DNA of 64,000 bases from CAWGYQ01 sp963817395 (GTDB lineage: Bacteria > Acidobacteriota > Vicinamibacteria > Vicinamibacterales > CAVPJW01). The DNA lies in assembly GCA_963817395.1 (NCBI GenBank), contig CAWFOC010000008.1, forward strand, positions 214,377 to 278,376, in the 5' to 3' direction. Under the pieces are notes generated by a model. It saw nothing but the letters and a program-made list of their open reading frames with translations. It did no database searches and had not been told where the DNA came from. Shown piece by piece: positions 1-9,001 of this stretch (within the stretch, counting starts at the first letter, position 1; each line of letters starts with the position of its first letter). Made by a program: the position numbers and the translations under genes.

Positions 1-368
1 GGTGGGGTTCAGTCTTCAGCAGATTTTTGGCTGGGTCTTCGCGCCGCTGGCCTGGAGCATGGGCGTGACGTGGCAGGATGCGCGCACGGTCGGCAACCTG
101 CTGGGCACACGCATGGTGCTCAACGAGTTCGTCGGCGTACTCGCAGCTCGGGCCGCTGAAGGATTCGCTGGACCCGCGCTCCTTTACGATTGCCACCTTC
201 GCGCTGTGCGGGTTCGCGAATTTCAGCTCGATCGGCATTCAGATCGGCGGCATTGGCGCGCTGGCGCCCAACCGGCGGCGCGATCTCGCCGAGCTCGGGC
301 TGCGGGCGATGTTCGCCGGTACGCTGGCCAACTTCGTCACCGCCACGATTGCGGGATTCCTGCTCTGA
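1..368 (+). CDS. Concentrative nucleoside transporter (CNT/NupC family), C-terminal part, frameshifted
   Basis: This is the 3' end of a cation-coupled nucleoside permease of the inner membrane; the 5' part lies outside the window. Residues such as FAPLAWSMGV, LLGTRMVLNEFV, ALCGFANFSSIGIQIGG and LANFVTATIAG match the last transmembrane segments of CNT proteins. The reading frame is broken near base 134 in GTCGGCGTAC: up to there frame 2 is coding, after it frame 3. Removing one G restores VLNEFVAYSQLGPL, the expected family sequence. The break is probably a sequencing indel, though a true pseudogene cannot be excluded. The family call is secure; substrate preference cannot be told from this fragment. 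Confidence 0.85.
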
Positions 369-393
369 GCAGAACGGTGCGCCTCGCCGCCAC

Positions 394-423
394 GCGACAG
401 GTGCAGGCCGGATTGCGTACAAT
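394..423 (+). promoter_or_regulatory. Putative sigma70-type promoter of argG
   Basis: A GCGACA element at 394-399 and a TACAAT element at 418-423 are 18 bases apart. They lie just upstream of the GGAGA ribosome-binding site and TTG start of argG and downstream of the transporter stop. The -35 is weak, so this is a motif-level prediction only. Confidence 0.4.
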
Positions 424-444
424 GCACATTTTTCTGGAGAACTC

Positions 445-1812
445 TTGGCGACGATCCTGCAAAACCTTCCGGTAGGCGCTCGCGTCGGCATCGCGTTTTC
501 CGGCGGGCTCGACACCAGCGCCGCGATCCACTGGATGCGCCAGAAGGGGGCCATTCCCTTCGCGTACACCGCGAATCTCGGCCAGCCCGATGAGGTCGAC
601 TACGACGACATTCCGCGGCGCGCGCGCGCCTATGGCGCCGAGCAGGCGCGACTCGTGGAGTGCCGGCCGCAGCTGGTGGCCGAGGGGCTCGCCGCGCTCC
701 AGTGCGGTGCGTTTCACATCTCGACCGCTGGCAACACCTACTTCAACACGACGCCTCTCGGTCGCGCCGTCACCGGCACCATGCTCGTCGTCGCCATGCG
801 AGACGATGACGTGCACATCTGGGGAGATGGCAGCACCTTCAAGGGCAACGACATCGAGCGGTTCTACCGCTACGGCCTGCTCGCCAATCCGAACCTGAAA
901 ATCTACAAGCCGTGGCTCGATCAGCAGTTCATCGACGAGCTGGGCGGCCGCAAGGAGATGTCCGAGTACATGCGCCGTGCCGGCCTCGAGTACCGGATGA
1001 GCGCGGAGAAGGCGTACTCGACCGACTCGAACATCCTCGGCGCCACGCACGAGGCGAAGGATCTCGAGCGGCTCGACACGGGCATCGCGATCGTCGAGCC
1101 CATCATGGGGACCGCGTTCTGGCGCGAAGGCGTCACAATCCGGCCCGAGACTGTGTCCATCCGCTTCGACGAAGGCTCTCCGGTGGCCATCAACGGCGTG
1201 GCCTACAAGGACGCGCTGACGATGTTCACCGAGGCGAACGCCATCGGCGGGCGTCACGGGCTCGGCATGTCGGACCAAATCGAGAACCGCATCATCGAGG
1301 CCAAGAGCCGCGGGATTTACGAGGCGCCAGGGCTCGCGCTGCTCTTCATCGCGTACGAGCGTCTCGTCACCGGCATTCACAACGAGGACACGATCGAACA
1401 GTACCGCACCAACGGTCGTCGTCTTGGACGTCTGCTGTACCAGGGCCGGTGGTTCGATCCGCAGTCGATGATGCTGCGCGAATCGGCGCAGCGCTGGGTG
1501 GCGCGCGCGGTCACGGGCGAAGTCACGCTCGAGCTGCGGCGCGGCAACGACTATTCGATTCTCGACACGACCAGCCCGAACCTGACCTACAAGCCCGAGC
1601 GCCTCACCATGGAGAAGGGCGCCTCGGCGTTCTCACCGCAGGATCGCATCGGCCAGCTGACGATGCGGAACCTGGACATCAGCGACACGCGGGAGAAGCT
1701 GCTCCTCTACGCGAAGACGGGGCTGATCGCACCCCCCGACCAGGATGGCGTGCCGTTGCTCACCTCCGAAACTGGCGAGCCGGACGACGACTCTTCAGAA
1801 CCCAACGGATAG
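445..1812 (+). CDS. argG: Argininosuccinate synthase, long bacterial form
   Basis: The enzyme joins citrulline and aspartate with ATP in the cytoplasm to make argininosuccinate, the penultimate step of arginine synthesis. The chosen start is TTG at 445, preceded by GGAGA at 436-440; it gives about 455 residues, close to the roughly 447 of the E. coli-type enzyme. The ATP-pyrophosphatase loop AFSGGLDTS is at residues 17-25. Other visible family segments are FNTTPLGRAVTGT, HIWGDGSTFKGNDIERFYRYG and KAYSTDSNILGATHEAKDLE. The acidic C-terminal tail (EPDDDSSEPNG) is ordinary. Upstream in-frame codons overlap the end of the transporter and are not expected to be translated. The next gene starts 30 bases downstream, so co-transcription is possible. 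Confidence 0.95.
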   Translation: MATILQNLPVGARVGIAFSGGLDTSAAIHWMRQKGAIPFAYTANLGQPDEVDYDDIPRRARAYGAEQARLVECRPQLVAEGLAALQCGAFHISTAGNTYFNTTPLGRAVTGTMLVVAMRDDDVHIWGDGSTFKGNDIERFYRYGLLANPNLKIYKPWLDQQFIDELGGRKEMSEYMRRAGLEYRMSAEKAYSTDSNILGATHEAKDLERLDTGIAIVEPIMGTAFWREGVTIRPETVSIRFDEGSPVAINGVAYKDALTMFTEANAIGGRHGLGMSDQIENRIIEAKSRGIYEAPGLALLFIAYERLVTGIHNEDTIEQYRTNGRRLGRLLYQGRWFDPQSMMLRESAQRWVARAVTGEVTLELRRGNDYSILDTTSPNLTYKPERLTMEKGASAFSPQDRIGQLTMRNLDISDTREKLLLYAKTGLIAPPDQDGVPLLTSETGEPDDDSSEPNG

Positions 1813-1842
1813 AGGGGTAAACCAGCACCCGTGATCGTCTCG

Positions 1843-4048
1843 ATGCGAGTGTCGCTTCAGGCGGCTCTCTTCGTCCTGTCCTCCGTCGCCATCGACCTGG
1901 CGCAGGCTCAAAACGCGGCACCCAGCCCGCCCAGCGTGGTACGCGCCGCGCCGCTCGGCGAGGGCGAGACGATTGCCGTCGATGGGCGCCTCGACGAAGT
2001 CGTGTGGCTGCGAGCCGAGCCGGCAGCCGGCTTCCTGCAGCAGGACCCCGACAACGGCGCGCCGGTCACCGAGCGCACCGAAGTGCGCCTGCTGTTCGAT
2101 CGCGAAAATCTCTATCTCGGCGTCTGGTGCTACGACTCGGAGCCCGATCGCCTGCTCGGCAACCAGATGCAGCGCGATCAGGACTTCGACGCTGACGACC
2201 GGTTCATGTGGGCCATCGACACGTTTCTCGACGGACGCACCGGGTACTTCTTCGAGGTCAACCCGTCGGGCGCGATGGGCGACGGGCTCGTCAGGCCCGG
2301 TCTGGGCGGCAACATCAGCGGGGAGGTCAATAAGTCGTGGGACGGAATCTGGCTCGCGCGCGTCCAGCGGACGGACGAAGGCTGGTTCGTCGAGGTGCAG
2401 ATCCCGTTTCGCACGGTGAACTTCGATCCCAACGCCCAGGCCTGGGGCATCAACTTCCAGCGCACCGTGCGCCGCAAGAACGAGGAGAGCCTGTGGACCG
2501 GCCATGCCCGCAACCAGGGGCTGACCCGTATCTCGAGCGCCGGACGGCTGCGAGGGACTCACGAGCATCAGCCAGGGATTCGGGCTCGACATCCAGCCGT
2601 TTGCCGTGGCCAATGTCAGCTCGGCGCCGGGCCGTGGCCGGCCCGCCAGCATCGGTGATGCCGATGTCGGCGTCGATCTCTTCTACAACGTCACGCCGGG
2701 CCTGCGCTTCAACTTCACGGTCAACACCGACTTCGCGGAGACCGAAGTCGATGAGCGGCGCGTGAATCTGACGCGCTTCCCGCTCTTCTTCCCGGAGAAG
2801 CGCGATTTCTTCCTCGAAGGCTCGAGCTTCTTCGATTTTTCGAGCGAGCCGGGCAACGCCATCGTTCCATTCTTCAGCCGCCGCATCGGCCTCGATCCGA
2901 ACGGCAACCCGCAGCGCATCAACTACGGCGCCAAGCTCACCGGGCAGACCGGCGCCTACGACGTGGGTGTGCTGCAGGTCCGCACGGGCGACGAGGAAGA
3001 CAGCGGGCTCTTTGGCGAGGACTTTACCGTCACACGCATCCGACGTCGTTTCATGGCGCGCTCCTACGTGGGTGCCATTTATACGCGCCGCGCCGGTGAC
3101 GAGACGTTGCCCGAACGCCATACGGCCGGCACGGACTTCGAACTGGCCACGTCCACGTTCCGGGGATCCGAGAATCTCGAGTTCAGCGGCTTCTTCCTGC
3201 ACACGACCAATCTGTTCGACGAGGGTGGGTCGGACGCCTTCGGCCTGCGCCTCAGCTATCCCAACGATCCGCTGGTGGCGCGCGTGTCGTTCCGGGAGCT
3301 GCAGGAGCACTACGACCCGGCGGTCGGGTTCGTCGAGCGCCGCAACTATTGGCGCGTCAATCCCGTGGTCAACTACTCGCTCAGGCCGTCCGATCATCCC
3401 TTCATCCGACGGATGACCTTCGGTGTCAACTCCGAGCTCGCCTTCGATCTCGAGAACGTGCCCGTGACGCGCCGCTACGGTCTCACGGTCATGGATCTCG
3501 AGGTTCATTCGGGTGACATCGTCGTTTTCGCCGTCGAGCCGGACTTCGAGCGGCTTCAAGAGGACTTCGAGATCATCCCAGGCATCGTCCTGCCCGTGGG
3601 GGAGGCGTACGACTTCGTCCGCTACGTGGCGGAGCTCAACACAGCGAGCCGCCGCAAGATTGCACTGACCGCGCGCGCGGATCTCGGGTCGTTCTTCTCG
3701 GGGGACCGCCAGGAATACGTGGCAGCAGTCACGGTTCGGCCGGCGGCGGGGTGGCTGATGACACTCGAAGCCGAGCACAACGAGGTGGATCTGGCGGAAG
3801 GGCGGTTTACAACCGACGTGGTGCGCGCGGCCGTGAACACGCAATTCAGCCCGTGGATCTCCCTCGTCAACAACATCCAGTACGACACCGTCAGCGAGGT
3901 GCTCGGCTGGCAGTTACGCTTCCGGTGGATCACGCGGCCCGGCGACGACCTGTACTTCGTCTACACGCACAACTGGCGCGACGACGGGGGTTTCGGCACG
4001 CTGGATCGCAGGGCCGCCGCCAAGATCGTTCGGACCTTCAGCTTCTGA
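1843..4048 (+). CDS. CBM9-like / DUF5916 outer-membrane protein, one frameshift
   Basis: The protein begins with a signal peptide (MRVSLQAALFVLSSVAIDLAQA). It continues with a carbohydrate-binding family 9-like domain over roughly residues 30-230, including IAVDGRLDEVVW and RTEVRLLFDRENLYLGVWCYD. A long DUF5916 region rich in amphipathic beta strands follows and ends in an aromatic residue (RTFSF), as in outer-membrane barrels. This family is common in Acidobacteriota and Bacteroidota and has no settled biochemical role; surface binding or processing of a polymer is an inference. The frame changes near 2551 in GGCTGCGAGGGA; dropping one base restores RLEGLTSISQGFGLDIQP. GTG at 1831 is an alternative start, but ATG 1843 gives the better signal peptide. 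Confidence 0.85.
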
Positions 4049-4064
4049 ACCACTTGTCTCCAGC

Positions 4065-4094
4065 TTGACAGTGCCCGGCACCGCATGGGACGAT
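4065..4094 (+). promoter_or_regulatory. Putative promoter of the leader RNA upstream of the TlpA-like gene
   Basis: A consensus TTGACA is at 4065-4070 and GACGAT at 4089-4094, 18 bases apart. It lies 17 bases after the stop of the DUF5916 gene. Transcription would start near 4101, just before the first stem of the structured leader. The -10 is a weak match. Confidence 0.45.
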
Positions 4095-4100
4095 CTTGGC

Positions 4101-4264
4101 GCATGTCAGTGGCCCGGACCTGCTCGTGTTGTCGCTGTAGAGCACAAGCCTTCCCGGGCCGCACTGTGTCCACATGATCGTGCACGGCTAGTCGTTCAGC
4201 ACGAACAGGTTTTCGCAGAGTTCACGGCCCGGAAGGCGTCCACGCTTTCCGGGCCTTTTCTTTT
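4101..4264 (+). promoter_or_regulatory. Structured leader RNA with terminator/antiterminator architecture
   Basis: Three nested or adjacent hairpins can be drawn by eye. Stem 1 pairs 4107-4117 with 4154-4166, with a 2-base bulge at 4161-4162. An inner stem pairs TGCTC 4121-4125 with GAGCA 4140-4144. A third stem pairs TCGTGC 4178-4183 with GCACGA 4199-4204. A strong intrinsic terminator at 4226-4264 follows. The stretch 4148-4161 can also pair with 4225-4237 (13 base pairs, one bulge), which would destroy both stem 1 and the terminator. That is the logic of an attenuator or riboswitch controlling the TlpA-like/DsbD-like pair that starts at 4298. I recognise no known riboswitch class here. An independent small RNA is the alternative. 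Confidence 0.5.
4226..4264 (+). terminator. Rho-independent terminator in the leader of the TlpA-like gene
   Basis: GGCCCGGAA at 4226-4234 pairs with TTCCGGGCC at 4247-4255, extended by an inner GCGT/ACGC stem, and is followed by TTTTCTTTT at 4256-4264. It ends 33 bases before the ATG of the next gene, on the same strand. Confidence 0.8.
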
Positions 4265-4297
4265 GATGCGGCTGTTGCCGCAACAAGGAGCTCGATT

Positions 4298-5536
4298 ATG
4301 ACCACGCTGAGGCTGGCACCGAAGAGCCTGGCCGCCGCAATGTTGCTCTTCGGCACGGTCCTGACCGCTTCGCAGGACGACGCCCGCTCGCTCGCCGGAC
4401 GTTGGGACGCCGTCGTCGTGGCCAACAACGTGGACGTGCCGTTCCCGTTCGAGATTGTCGCAGAGGGTTCCGCGCTGAAGGGCTCGTTCTTCAACGGCGA
4501 ACGGCGTATCACCTCCACCGCGAGCCGTTACGAGAACGGTGTGCTTTCCTTCACGTTCGGTCAATACGCGTCCACGCTCAGGGTGAACGTTCAGGACGGA
4601 CAGCTGAGCGGCGAGTATGTGCGGGCGCGAGGGGCGCCGCTCCCGTTCCGGGCGATGCGTGCCGCCGCTGCTCCCCCACGACCCGCGGGGGATGTGCCGT
4701 CCATTGCCGGGACCTGGATCGTCACCGCCAAGAGCAACAAGGGCGAATCGGCGTGGCGTTTCATCGCGACGCAGAAGGGCGCGGATGTGACGGCGACGAT
4801 CCTTCGCGTCGACGGCGACACCGGGACATTGACCGGCTCGTATCTTGACGGGCGGTTCGTGTTGGGTCACTTCTCGGGCGCCCGGCCGCTTCGTCTCGAA
4901 GTGGCGCCGGCCGAGGACGGCACATTGACGCTCACGCAGAACGGTCAGACCGCGCTCGTCGCCGCGCGCGAAGGCGCCGCACGTGCGGCGGCCATTGGCA
5001 CCCCCACCGATCCGAGCGCGCACACGACGGTGAGCAATCAATCCGAGCCGTTCCGCTTCAGCTTCCCGGATCTCGGCGGGCAGATTGTCAGCAACACCGA
5101 TGCGAAGTTCCGGGGCAAGGTGGTGCTCGTCAATATCAGCGGCAGCTGGTGTCCGAACTGCCACGACGAGGCGCCGTTCCTCTCCGCGCTCTATAAGAAG
5201 TATCGCGGCCGCGGGCTCGAGATCGTCGCGCTGTCCTTCGAGGAAGCCGATCAGCTCGCCAATCCGACGCGGCTCCGGACGTTCATCGACACCTACGGCC
5301 TCGAATACACGGTGCTGCTCCCTGGCGAGCCGGAGCAGCTCGCCGAGAAGGTGCCGCAGGCCGTCAACCTGAATGCGTTCCCGACGACCTTCATCCTGGG
5401 CCGCGACGGACGCGTGCGAGCAGTCCATGCGGGGTTCCCGAGCCCAGGCAGCGGCGAGTTCTACATCCAGGCCGAGCGCGACGTGACATCCGAGGTCGAG
5501 CGGCTTCTGGCCGAGGGCGCGCCCGAATCGAACTGA
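4298..5536 (+). CDS. TlpA-like thioredoxin-fold protein with N-terminal beta domain, exported
   Basis: The predicted 412-residue protein has an N-terminal signal sequence and a beta-rich region to about residue 240, including two similar stretches (SLAGRWDAVVVANN and SIAGTWIVTAKSNKG). It ends in a TlpA/ResA-type thioredoxin domain. The redox motif WCPNC lies near residue 285 and the cis-proline loop is AFPTTF. It is expected to act as a periplasmic thiol-disulfide oxidoreductase, probably a reductase; the partner is unknown. AAGGAG at 4285-4290 is a strong ribosome-binding site for ATG 4298. The DsbD-alpha-like gene follows after 2 bases, which supports a shared redox role. The leader described upstream suggests control by attenuation. 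Confidence 0.88.
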   Translation: MTTLRLAPKSLAAAMLLFGTVLTASQDDARSLAGRWDAVVVANNVDVPFPFEIVAEGSALKGSFFNGERRITSTASRYENGVLSFTFGQYASTLRVNVQDGQLSGEYVRARGAPLPFRAMRAAAAPPRPAGDVPSIAGTWIVTAKSNKGESAWRFIATQKGADVTATILRVDGDTGTLTGSYLDGRFVLGHFSGARPLRLEVAPAEDGTLTLTQNGQTALVAAREGAARAAAIGTPTDPSAHTTVSNQSEPFRFSFPDLGGQIVSNTDAKFRGKVVLVNISGSWCPNCHDEAPFLSALYKKYRGRGLEIVALSFEEADQLANPTRLRTFIDTYGLEYTVLLPGEPEQLAEKVPQAVNLNAFPTTFILGRDGRVRAVHAGFPSPGSGEFYIQAERDVTSEVERLLAEGAPESN

Positions 5537-5538
5537 TC

Positions 5539-6033
5539 ATGACCTGGCGACGAGCAGTGTCCGGCACGGCGGCGCTCGCCCTTGCAGTGGCCGGCGTCTC
5601 GGCGCAGATCGTGCGGCCGCGGGCCGAGCTGACGCCCGTGGTGGAATCGACTGACATCAAGCCCGGGACGACCGTGAAGGTGTCGCTGAAGGTGCGCCTT
5701 CCGAAGGACGTGCACGTGCAGTCGAACACACCCCGGGATCCGTCGCTCATTCCGACCGTGCTGACGATTGCGAAGAGCGAGGGTGTGACGGTCGGGCTCA
5801 TCACCTATCCGCTGGCGGCCGAACTGCAACAGCGGGGACGCCTTGAAAAGCTGGCCGTCTATGGACCGGAGTTCGAGATCAAGGTGGAGCTGACGATCGC
5901 CGACACGACAGCCGCCGGTGATCTCAAGGTTGCCGGTGAGCTTCGGTATCAGGCGTGCAACGACACCACGTGCTTTGCTCCCGCCAAGGCGGCAGCCGAG
6001 TGGATCCTGCCGGTGAAGTCTGGGTCGTCCTAG
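5539..6033 (+). CDS. DsbD N-terminal (alpha) domain-like exported protein
   Basis: This 164-residue protein has a signal peptide and one immunoglobulin-like domain resembling the periplasmic alpha domain of DsbD, here as a free protein without the DsbD membrane core. The two cysteines of YQACNDTTCFAP correspond to the pair in the DsbD alpha domain that passes electrons to periplasmic partners. It starts 2 bases after the TlpA-like gene, so the two are almost certainly co-translated and may work together. The membrane electron donor is not encoded in this window. Confidence 0.8.
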   Translation: MTWRRAVSGTAALALAVAGVSAQIVRPRAELTPVVESTDIKPGTTVKVSLKVRLPKDVHVQSNTPRDPSLIPTVLTIAKSEGVTVGLITYPLAAELQQRGRLEKLAVYGPEFEIKVELTIADTTAAGDLKVAGELRYQACNDTTCFAPAKAAAEWILPVKSGSS

Positions 6034-6047
6034 GCGACAGAGTGTCC

Positions 6048-6551
6048 TTACGGCCCTGCCGCGCCAGACTTCTCAATCCGCCCGAACATGTGACCACCCA
6101 TCGCGCCGTGCTGCCAGGTGCCCGCGTAGCGGTCGCCGTAGAAGAACAGCCGCACGCTGAACGTGCCCATCCCGGGGATGTCGTAATCCGTCATCATGAT
6201 GACGGGCGTATCGCCAATCCAGCGCATCGGCACCGTGAAAGGCACCGTGACATCCGTGTCTCCATGGCGCATGCGGGCGTTGAAGCGCCACAAATCGTCG
6301 CCGATCTTCTCGACACTCGAGAAATCGTACCGGTCGGGCCGGGCCGGCTGGTCCTCGCGGCCCGTGACGGTGAAGTAGCCGACGAGCGCCGCGCCGCGCA
6401 GACGCTCGCTGAACTGCCGCTCCAGATCGGTGAGTGATTCGGGGTCGACCGTGCGGCCGAGGCCCATGCGTCCCGCGAGCCAGCCGCCCGAGAAGACGCC
6501 GACGAGGATCAGGGCCAGAAGAGCGAGCCAGAGCAGTCGTCGTGCTGTCAT
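6048..6551 (-). CDS. Conserved membrane-anchored protein of unknown function
   Basis: The predicted 167-residue protein has one N-terminal membrane segment (LLWLALLALILVGVFSGG) and a soluble beta-rich domain. Motifs include DVTVPFTVPMRWIGDTPVI and GTFSVRLFFYGDRYAGTWQHG, followed by GGHMFGRIE. I recall similar sequences mainly from soil bacteria and planctomycetes, but no function is assigned. The start ATG 6551 was chosen because the membrane segment follows directly; the open frame extends further upstream without recognisable sequence. It lies 7 bases after the MetE-like gene on the same strand and probably shares its transcript. Confidence 0.7.
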   Translation of the reverse strand: MTARRLLWLALLALILVGVFSGGWLAGRMGLGRTVDPESLTDLERQFSERLRGAALVGYFTVTGREDQPARPDRYDFSSVEKIGDDLWRFNARMRHGDTDVTVPFTVPMRWIGDTPVIMMTDYDIPGMGTFSVRLFFYGDRYAGTWQHGAMGGHMFGRIEKSGAAGP

Positions 6552-6558
6552 CGTCGAC

Positions 6559-7644
6559 CTACCAGACCGCCCGCGCCGTCTCGGCCACCAGTTCCAGCTT
6601 GCGGCGCTGATCGTGCGCCGTGAGCCGATTGCCCTCTGCCGTTGAGGCGAATCCGCACTGGGGGCTGAGCGCGAGCCGGTCGAGAGGGACAACCTGCGCG
6701 GCTTCGGCGATGCGCGCGCGCAGCTCGTCCGGAGTTTCGAGTCGTGGCTTCTTCGAGCTCACGAGACCGAGCACCACGACCCGATCGTCTGGCACATGGC
6801 GCAACGGTTCGAACGTGCCCGAGCGCTCATCGTCGTATTCGAGCAGGAAACGGTGAAAGCGGGTCCGGCTGAACACGTGTTCGGCAATCCGATCGTACCC
6901 GCCCGAGGCGTAGAACATGCTCTGGTAGTTGCCGCGACAGATGTGAATGCCGAAGGTCATGCCGGGATGGCCGTCGATGATGGCGTTGTCGAGCTCGATG
7001 CACGCGTCGAGCATCCTGGCCGGATCGCTGCCACGCTGACGGTAGCCCTCGCGGATGGATTCGTCGAGCAGCGCCGCATACTGCGGCGCGTCAATCTGCA
7101 CGTACTCGCAGCCAAGCCGCCGGAGCTCTTCGATTTCACGGCGTGTGAAGTCCACGAGATCGGCGAGATACGCGTCGCGAGTCGCGTAGGCCGCCGTCGA
7201 CTTGTCCTTGTCGTAGTACGCGGCGGCCTGCTGGGCGCTCACGAGCGTCACCTTAACGGGGCGGCTCGTCCGGCCGCGCAGATAGGTGAACTCCTCGACC
7301 GTCATCTGACGCCGCCAGCGGAGCTTGTCGACGACGACGGGGCGCCTCAACGTGAGCTGATTGCCCTGCTCGTCGTGGAAGGGAATGGCCCACCCGGCGA
7401 ACTTGTCGAAGCCTTCGAGCGACTCGATCAGATGGCCGAAGAAGGCGTAGCGACGCTGTTCGCCGTCGGTCACGACGTCGAGACCGGCGGCTTCCTGAAG
7501 CGTCACACTTTCACCGACGGCGCGATCTTCGATCTTCTTGAACTCGGCCGGCTCGAGCTCGCCGGCCTCGAGACGCGCACGCGCCTCGAGCAGGTACGGT
7601 GGACGAAGCAGACTGCCGATGCCCTCGCTGCGAATGGTGGTCAC
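6559..7644 (-). CDS. Cobalamin-independent methionine synthase (MetE C-terminal domain) family protein
   Basis: This is a stand-alone barrel of about 361 residues, like the catalytic half of MetE but without the N-terminal half. Zinc-ligand motifs are visible: HIC in GIHICRGN and a later Cys in SPQCGF. The family transfers methyl groups to, or thiol groups among, zinc-bound thiolates; stand-alone members can use small methyl donors or act in coenzyme M-type chemistry, so the true substrate is open. GTG 7644 is preferred because CGAGGA lies at the right distance upstream; ATG 7668 is the alternative. It is divergent from the pca cluster. Confidence 0.8.
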   Translation of the reverse strand: MTTIRSEGIGSLLRPPYLLEARARLEAGELEPAEFKKIEDRAVGESVTLQEAAGLDVVTDGEQRRYAFFGHLIESLEGFDKFAGWAIPFHDEQGNQLTLRRPVVVDKLRWRRQMTVEEFTYLRGRTSRPVKVTLVSAQQAAAYYDKDKSTAAYATRDAYLADLVDFTRREIEELRRLGCEYVQIDAPQYAALLDESIREGYRQRGSDPARMLDACIELDNAIIDGHPGMTFGIHICRGNYQSMFYASGGYDRIAEHVFSRTRFHRFLLEYDDERSGTFEPLRHVPDDRVVVLGLVSSKKPRLETPDELRARIAEAAQVVPLDRLALSPQCGFASTAEGNRLTAHDQRRKLELVAETARAVW

Positions 7645-7728
7645 GCCTGATCCTCGCGGAGGCGCCATCCTAACATGCAGCGCGCCTCCGATGGATCGTG
7701 CGAAACCGGCGCGCCGCGAAGGTTTGTC

Positions 7729-7758
7729 TTGACTCCGGGCCGTCGACACGACTAATTA
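7729..7758 (+). promoter_or_regulatory. Putative promoter of the pca cluster, possibly leaderless
   Basis: TTGACT at 7729-7734 and TAATTA at 7753-7758 are separated by 18 bases. The -10 ends only 10 bases before the pcaH ATG at 7769, so transcription would start at or within a few bases of the start codon. No ribosome-binding site is seen, which agrees with a leaderless message. Confidence 0.45.
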
Positions 7759-7768
7759 CCAGTCACTC

Positions 7769-8440
7769 ATGCAACGCCCGGATCCGCCGTTGCTCTATTC
7801 CGATTATCGAAGCACCCGTCACCGCGCGCCGCTGCTTGCGCCGGTTCCCATTGCCCCCGGCGCTGACGAGCTCCACGCGCCAGTCTTCGATCGGTCGCTC
7901 TTCACCAGCGCGGACGCCGACTTGACCCGCCAGTCCTCAGGCGAGCCTCAGGGTCAGCGCATCGTCGTGGCCGGCCGCGTGCTCGACTCGGACGGCCGGC
8001 CGGTTCGCGAGTCGCTCGTGGAGATCTGGCAATCGAATGCGGCGGGCCGCTACGCGCACGACGCGGACCAGCACGACGCCCCGCTCGATCCGCACTTTCG
8101 GGGCTTCGGCCGTACGCTGACGGACCGTGACGGCTGGTATCGATTCGTGACGGTCAAGCCTGGCGCGTATCCCTGGCAGAACCACCCGAATGCCTGGCGT
8201 CCCGCGCATATTCATTTTTCGCTGTTCGGCTCATCGGCTCCGGAGCGTCTCGTCACGCAGATGTACTTTCCGGGCGATCCGCTCTTTCCCTACGATCCGA
8301 TTTTTGGCAGCGTGCCGGCCGATGCCCGCGACCGATTGATCTCGCATTTCGACCTCTCGCTCACGCTCGAGGGCAGCGCCCTCGGGTTTCGCTTCGATAT
8401 CGTGCTCGCCGGGCGCGAATCGACGCCCTTCGGCCTCTGA
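7769..8440 (+). CDS. pcaH: Protocatechuate 3,4-dioxygenase beta subunit
   Basis: The beta subunit carries the non-heme Fe(III) that cleaves protocatechuate between its hydroxyls to 3-carboxy-cis,cis-muconate. Four iron ligands can be placed: Tyr95 (GRYAHD), Tyr134 (GAYPW), His147 and His149 (RPAHIHF). Their spacing of 39, 13 and 2 residues equals that of Tyr408, Tyr447, His460 and His462 in the Pseudomonas enzyme. The protein has about 223 residues, normal for the family. pcaG follows after 6 bases. It heads a same-strand run pcaH-G-B-C-D covering the beta-ketoadipate upper pathway. Confidence 0.95.
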   Translation: MQRPDPPLLYSDYRSTRHRAPLLAPVPIAPGADELHAPVFDRSLFTSADADLTRQSSGEPQGQRIVVAGRVLDSDGRPVRESLVEIWQSNAAGRYAHDADQHDAPLDPHFRGFGRTLTDRDGWYRFVTVKPGAYPWQNHPNAWRPAHIHFSLFGSSAPERLVTQMYFPGDPLFPYDPIFGSVPADARDRLISHFDLSLTLEGSALGFRFDIVLAGRESTPFGL

Positions 8441-8446
8441 GGCACG

Positions 8447-8971
8447 ATGGACGACGTCAAGGCGCGCCTCACCCCTTCGCAGACAATCGGCCCGTTTTTC
8501 CGGCACGGCCTCGAGTGGGCCGTCGCGGCCAGACTGCCTCCGCTGGCCGAAGACGAGTGGATGATTCAAGGAGCCGTGATCGACGCGCTCGGCATCGGCG
8601 TGTCCGATGCGATGATCGAGGTCTGGCAGCCTGCGCTGCCGCCCCGCGCGACCGGCTCGGTGGCGCAAGGCTTCCAGCGCGTGTACACGGACGAAGCCGG
8701 ACGCTTCGCGTTCGTCGTGCGCCGCTCCGGTCAGGGTTCGTGTGTGATACATGTCACGGTGTTCGCGCGGGGCTTACTGGTCGAACTACGGACACGCGTG
8801 TATGTGGGAGCGACGACTGATGCACTGAGAGAGTGTTCCGAGTTGCGCAGCCTGCCGGAGGAACGTCTGGCCACCCTGATGGCAACGACGATTGATAGCG
8901 AGCAGCGCACGCTCGAGTGGTCGGTGCGTCTCCAGGGTGACCGGGAAACCGTCTTCTTCTCGTATTCTTGA
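8447..8971 (+). CDS. pcaG: Protocatechuate 3,4-dioxygenase alpha subunit
   Basis: The 174-residue protein has the alpha-subunit opening TPSQTIGPFF and the intradiol-dioxygenase beta core (VIDALGIGVSDAMIEVWQP). It lacks the iron ligands, as expected, since the alpha subunit only helps to form the active site with PcaH. It lies 6 bases after pcaH. A nine-codon frame at 8976 (MPSVEAPPS) before pcaB is not thought to be a gene. Confidence 0.92.
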   Translation: MDDVKARLTPSQTIGPFFRHGLEWAVAARLPPLAEDEWMIQGAVIDALGIGVSDAMIEVWQPALPPRATGSVAQGFQRVYTDEAGRFAFVVRRSGQGSCVIHVTVFARGLLVELRTRVYVGATTDALRECSELRSLPEERLATLMATTIDSEQRTLEWSVRLQGDRETVFFSYS

Positions 8972-9001
8972 GATCATGCCCAGCGTCGAGGCCCCGCCCT
9001 C

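Noticed and set aside
4065..4301. A 78-codon frame across the leader of the TlpA-like gene
   Set aside because: It covers the hairpins and the intrinsic terminator, has no ribosome-binding site and resembles no protein. RNA structure explains the region better.
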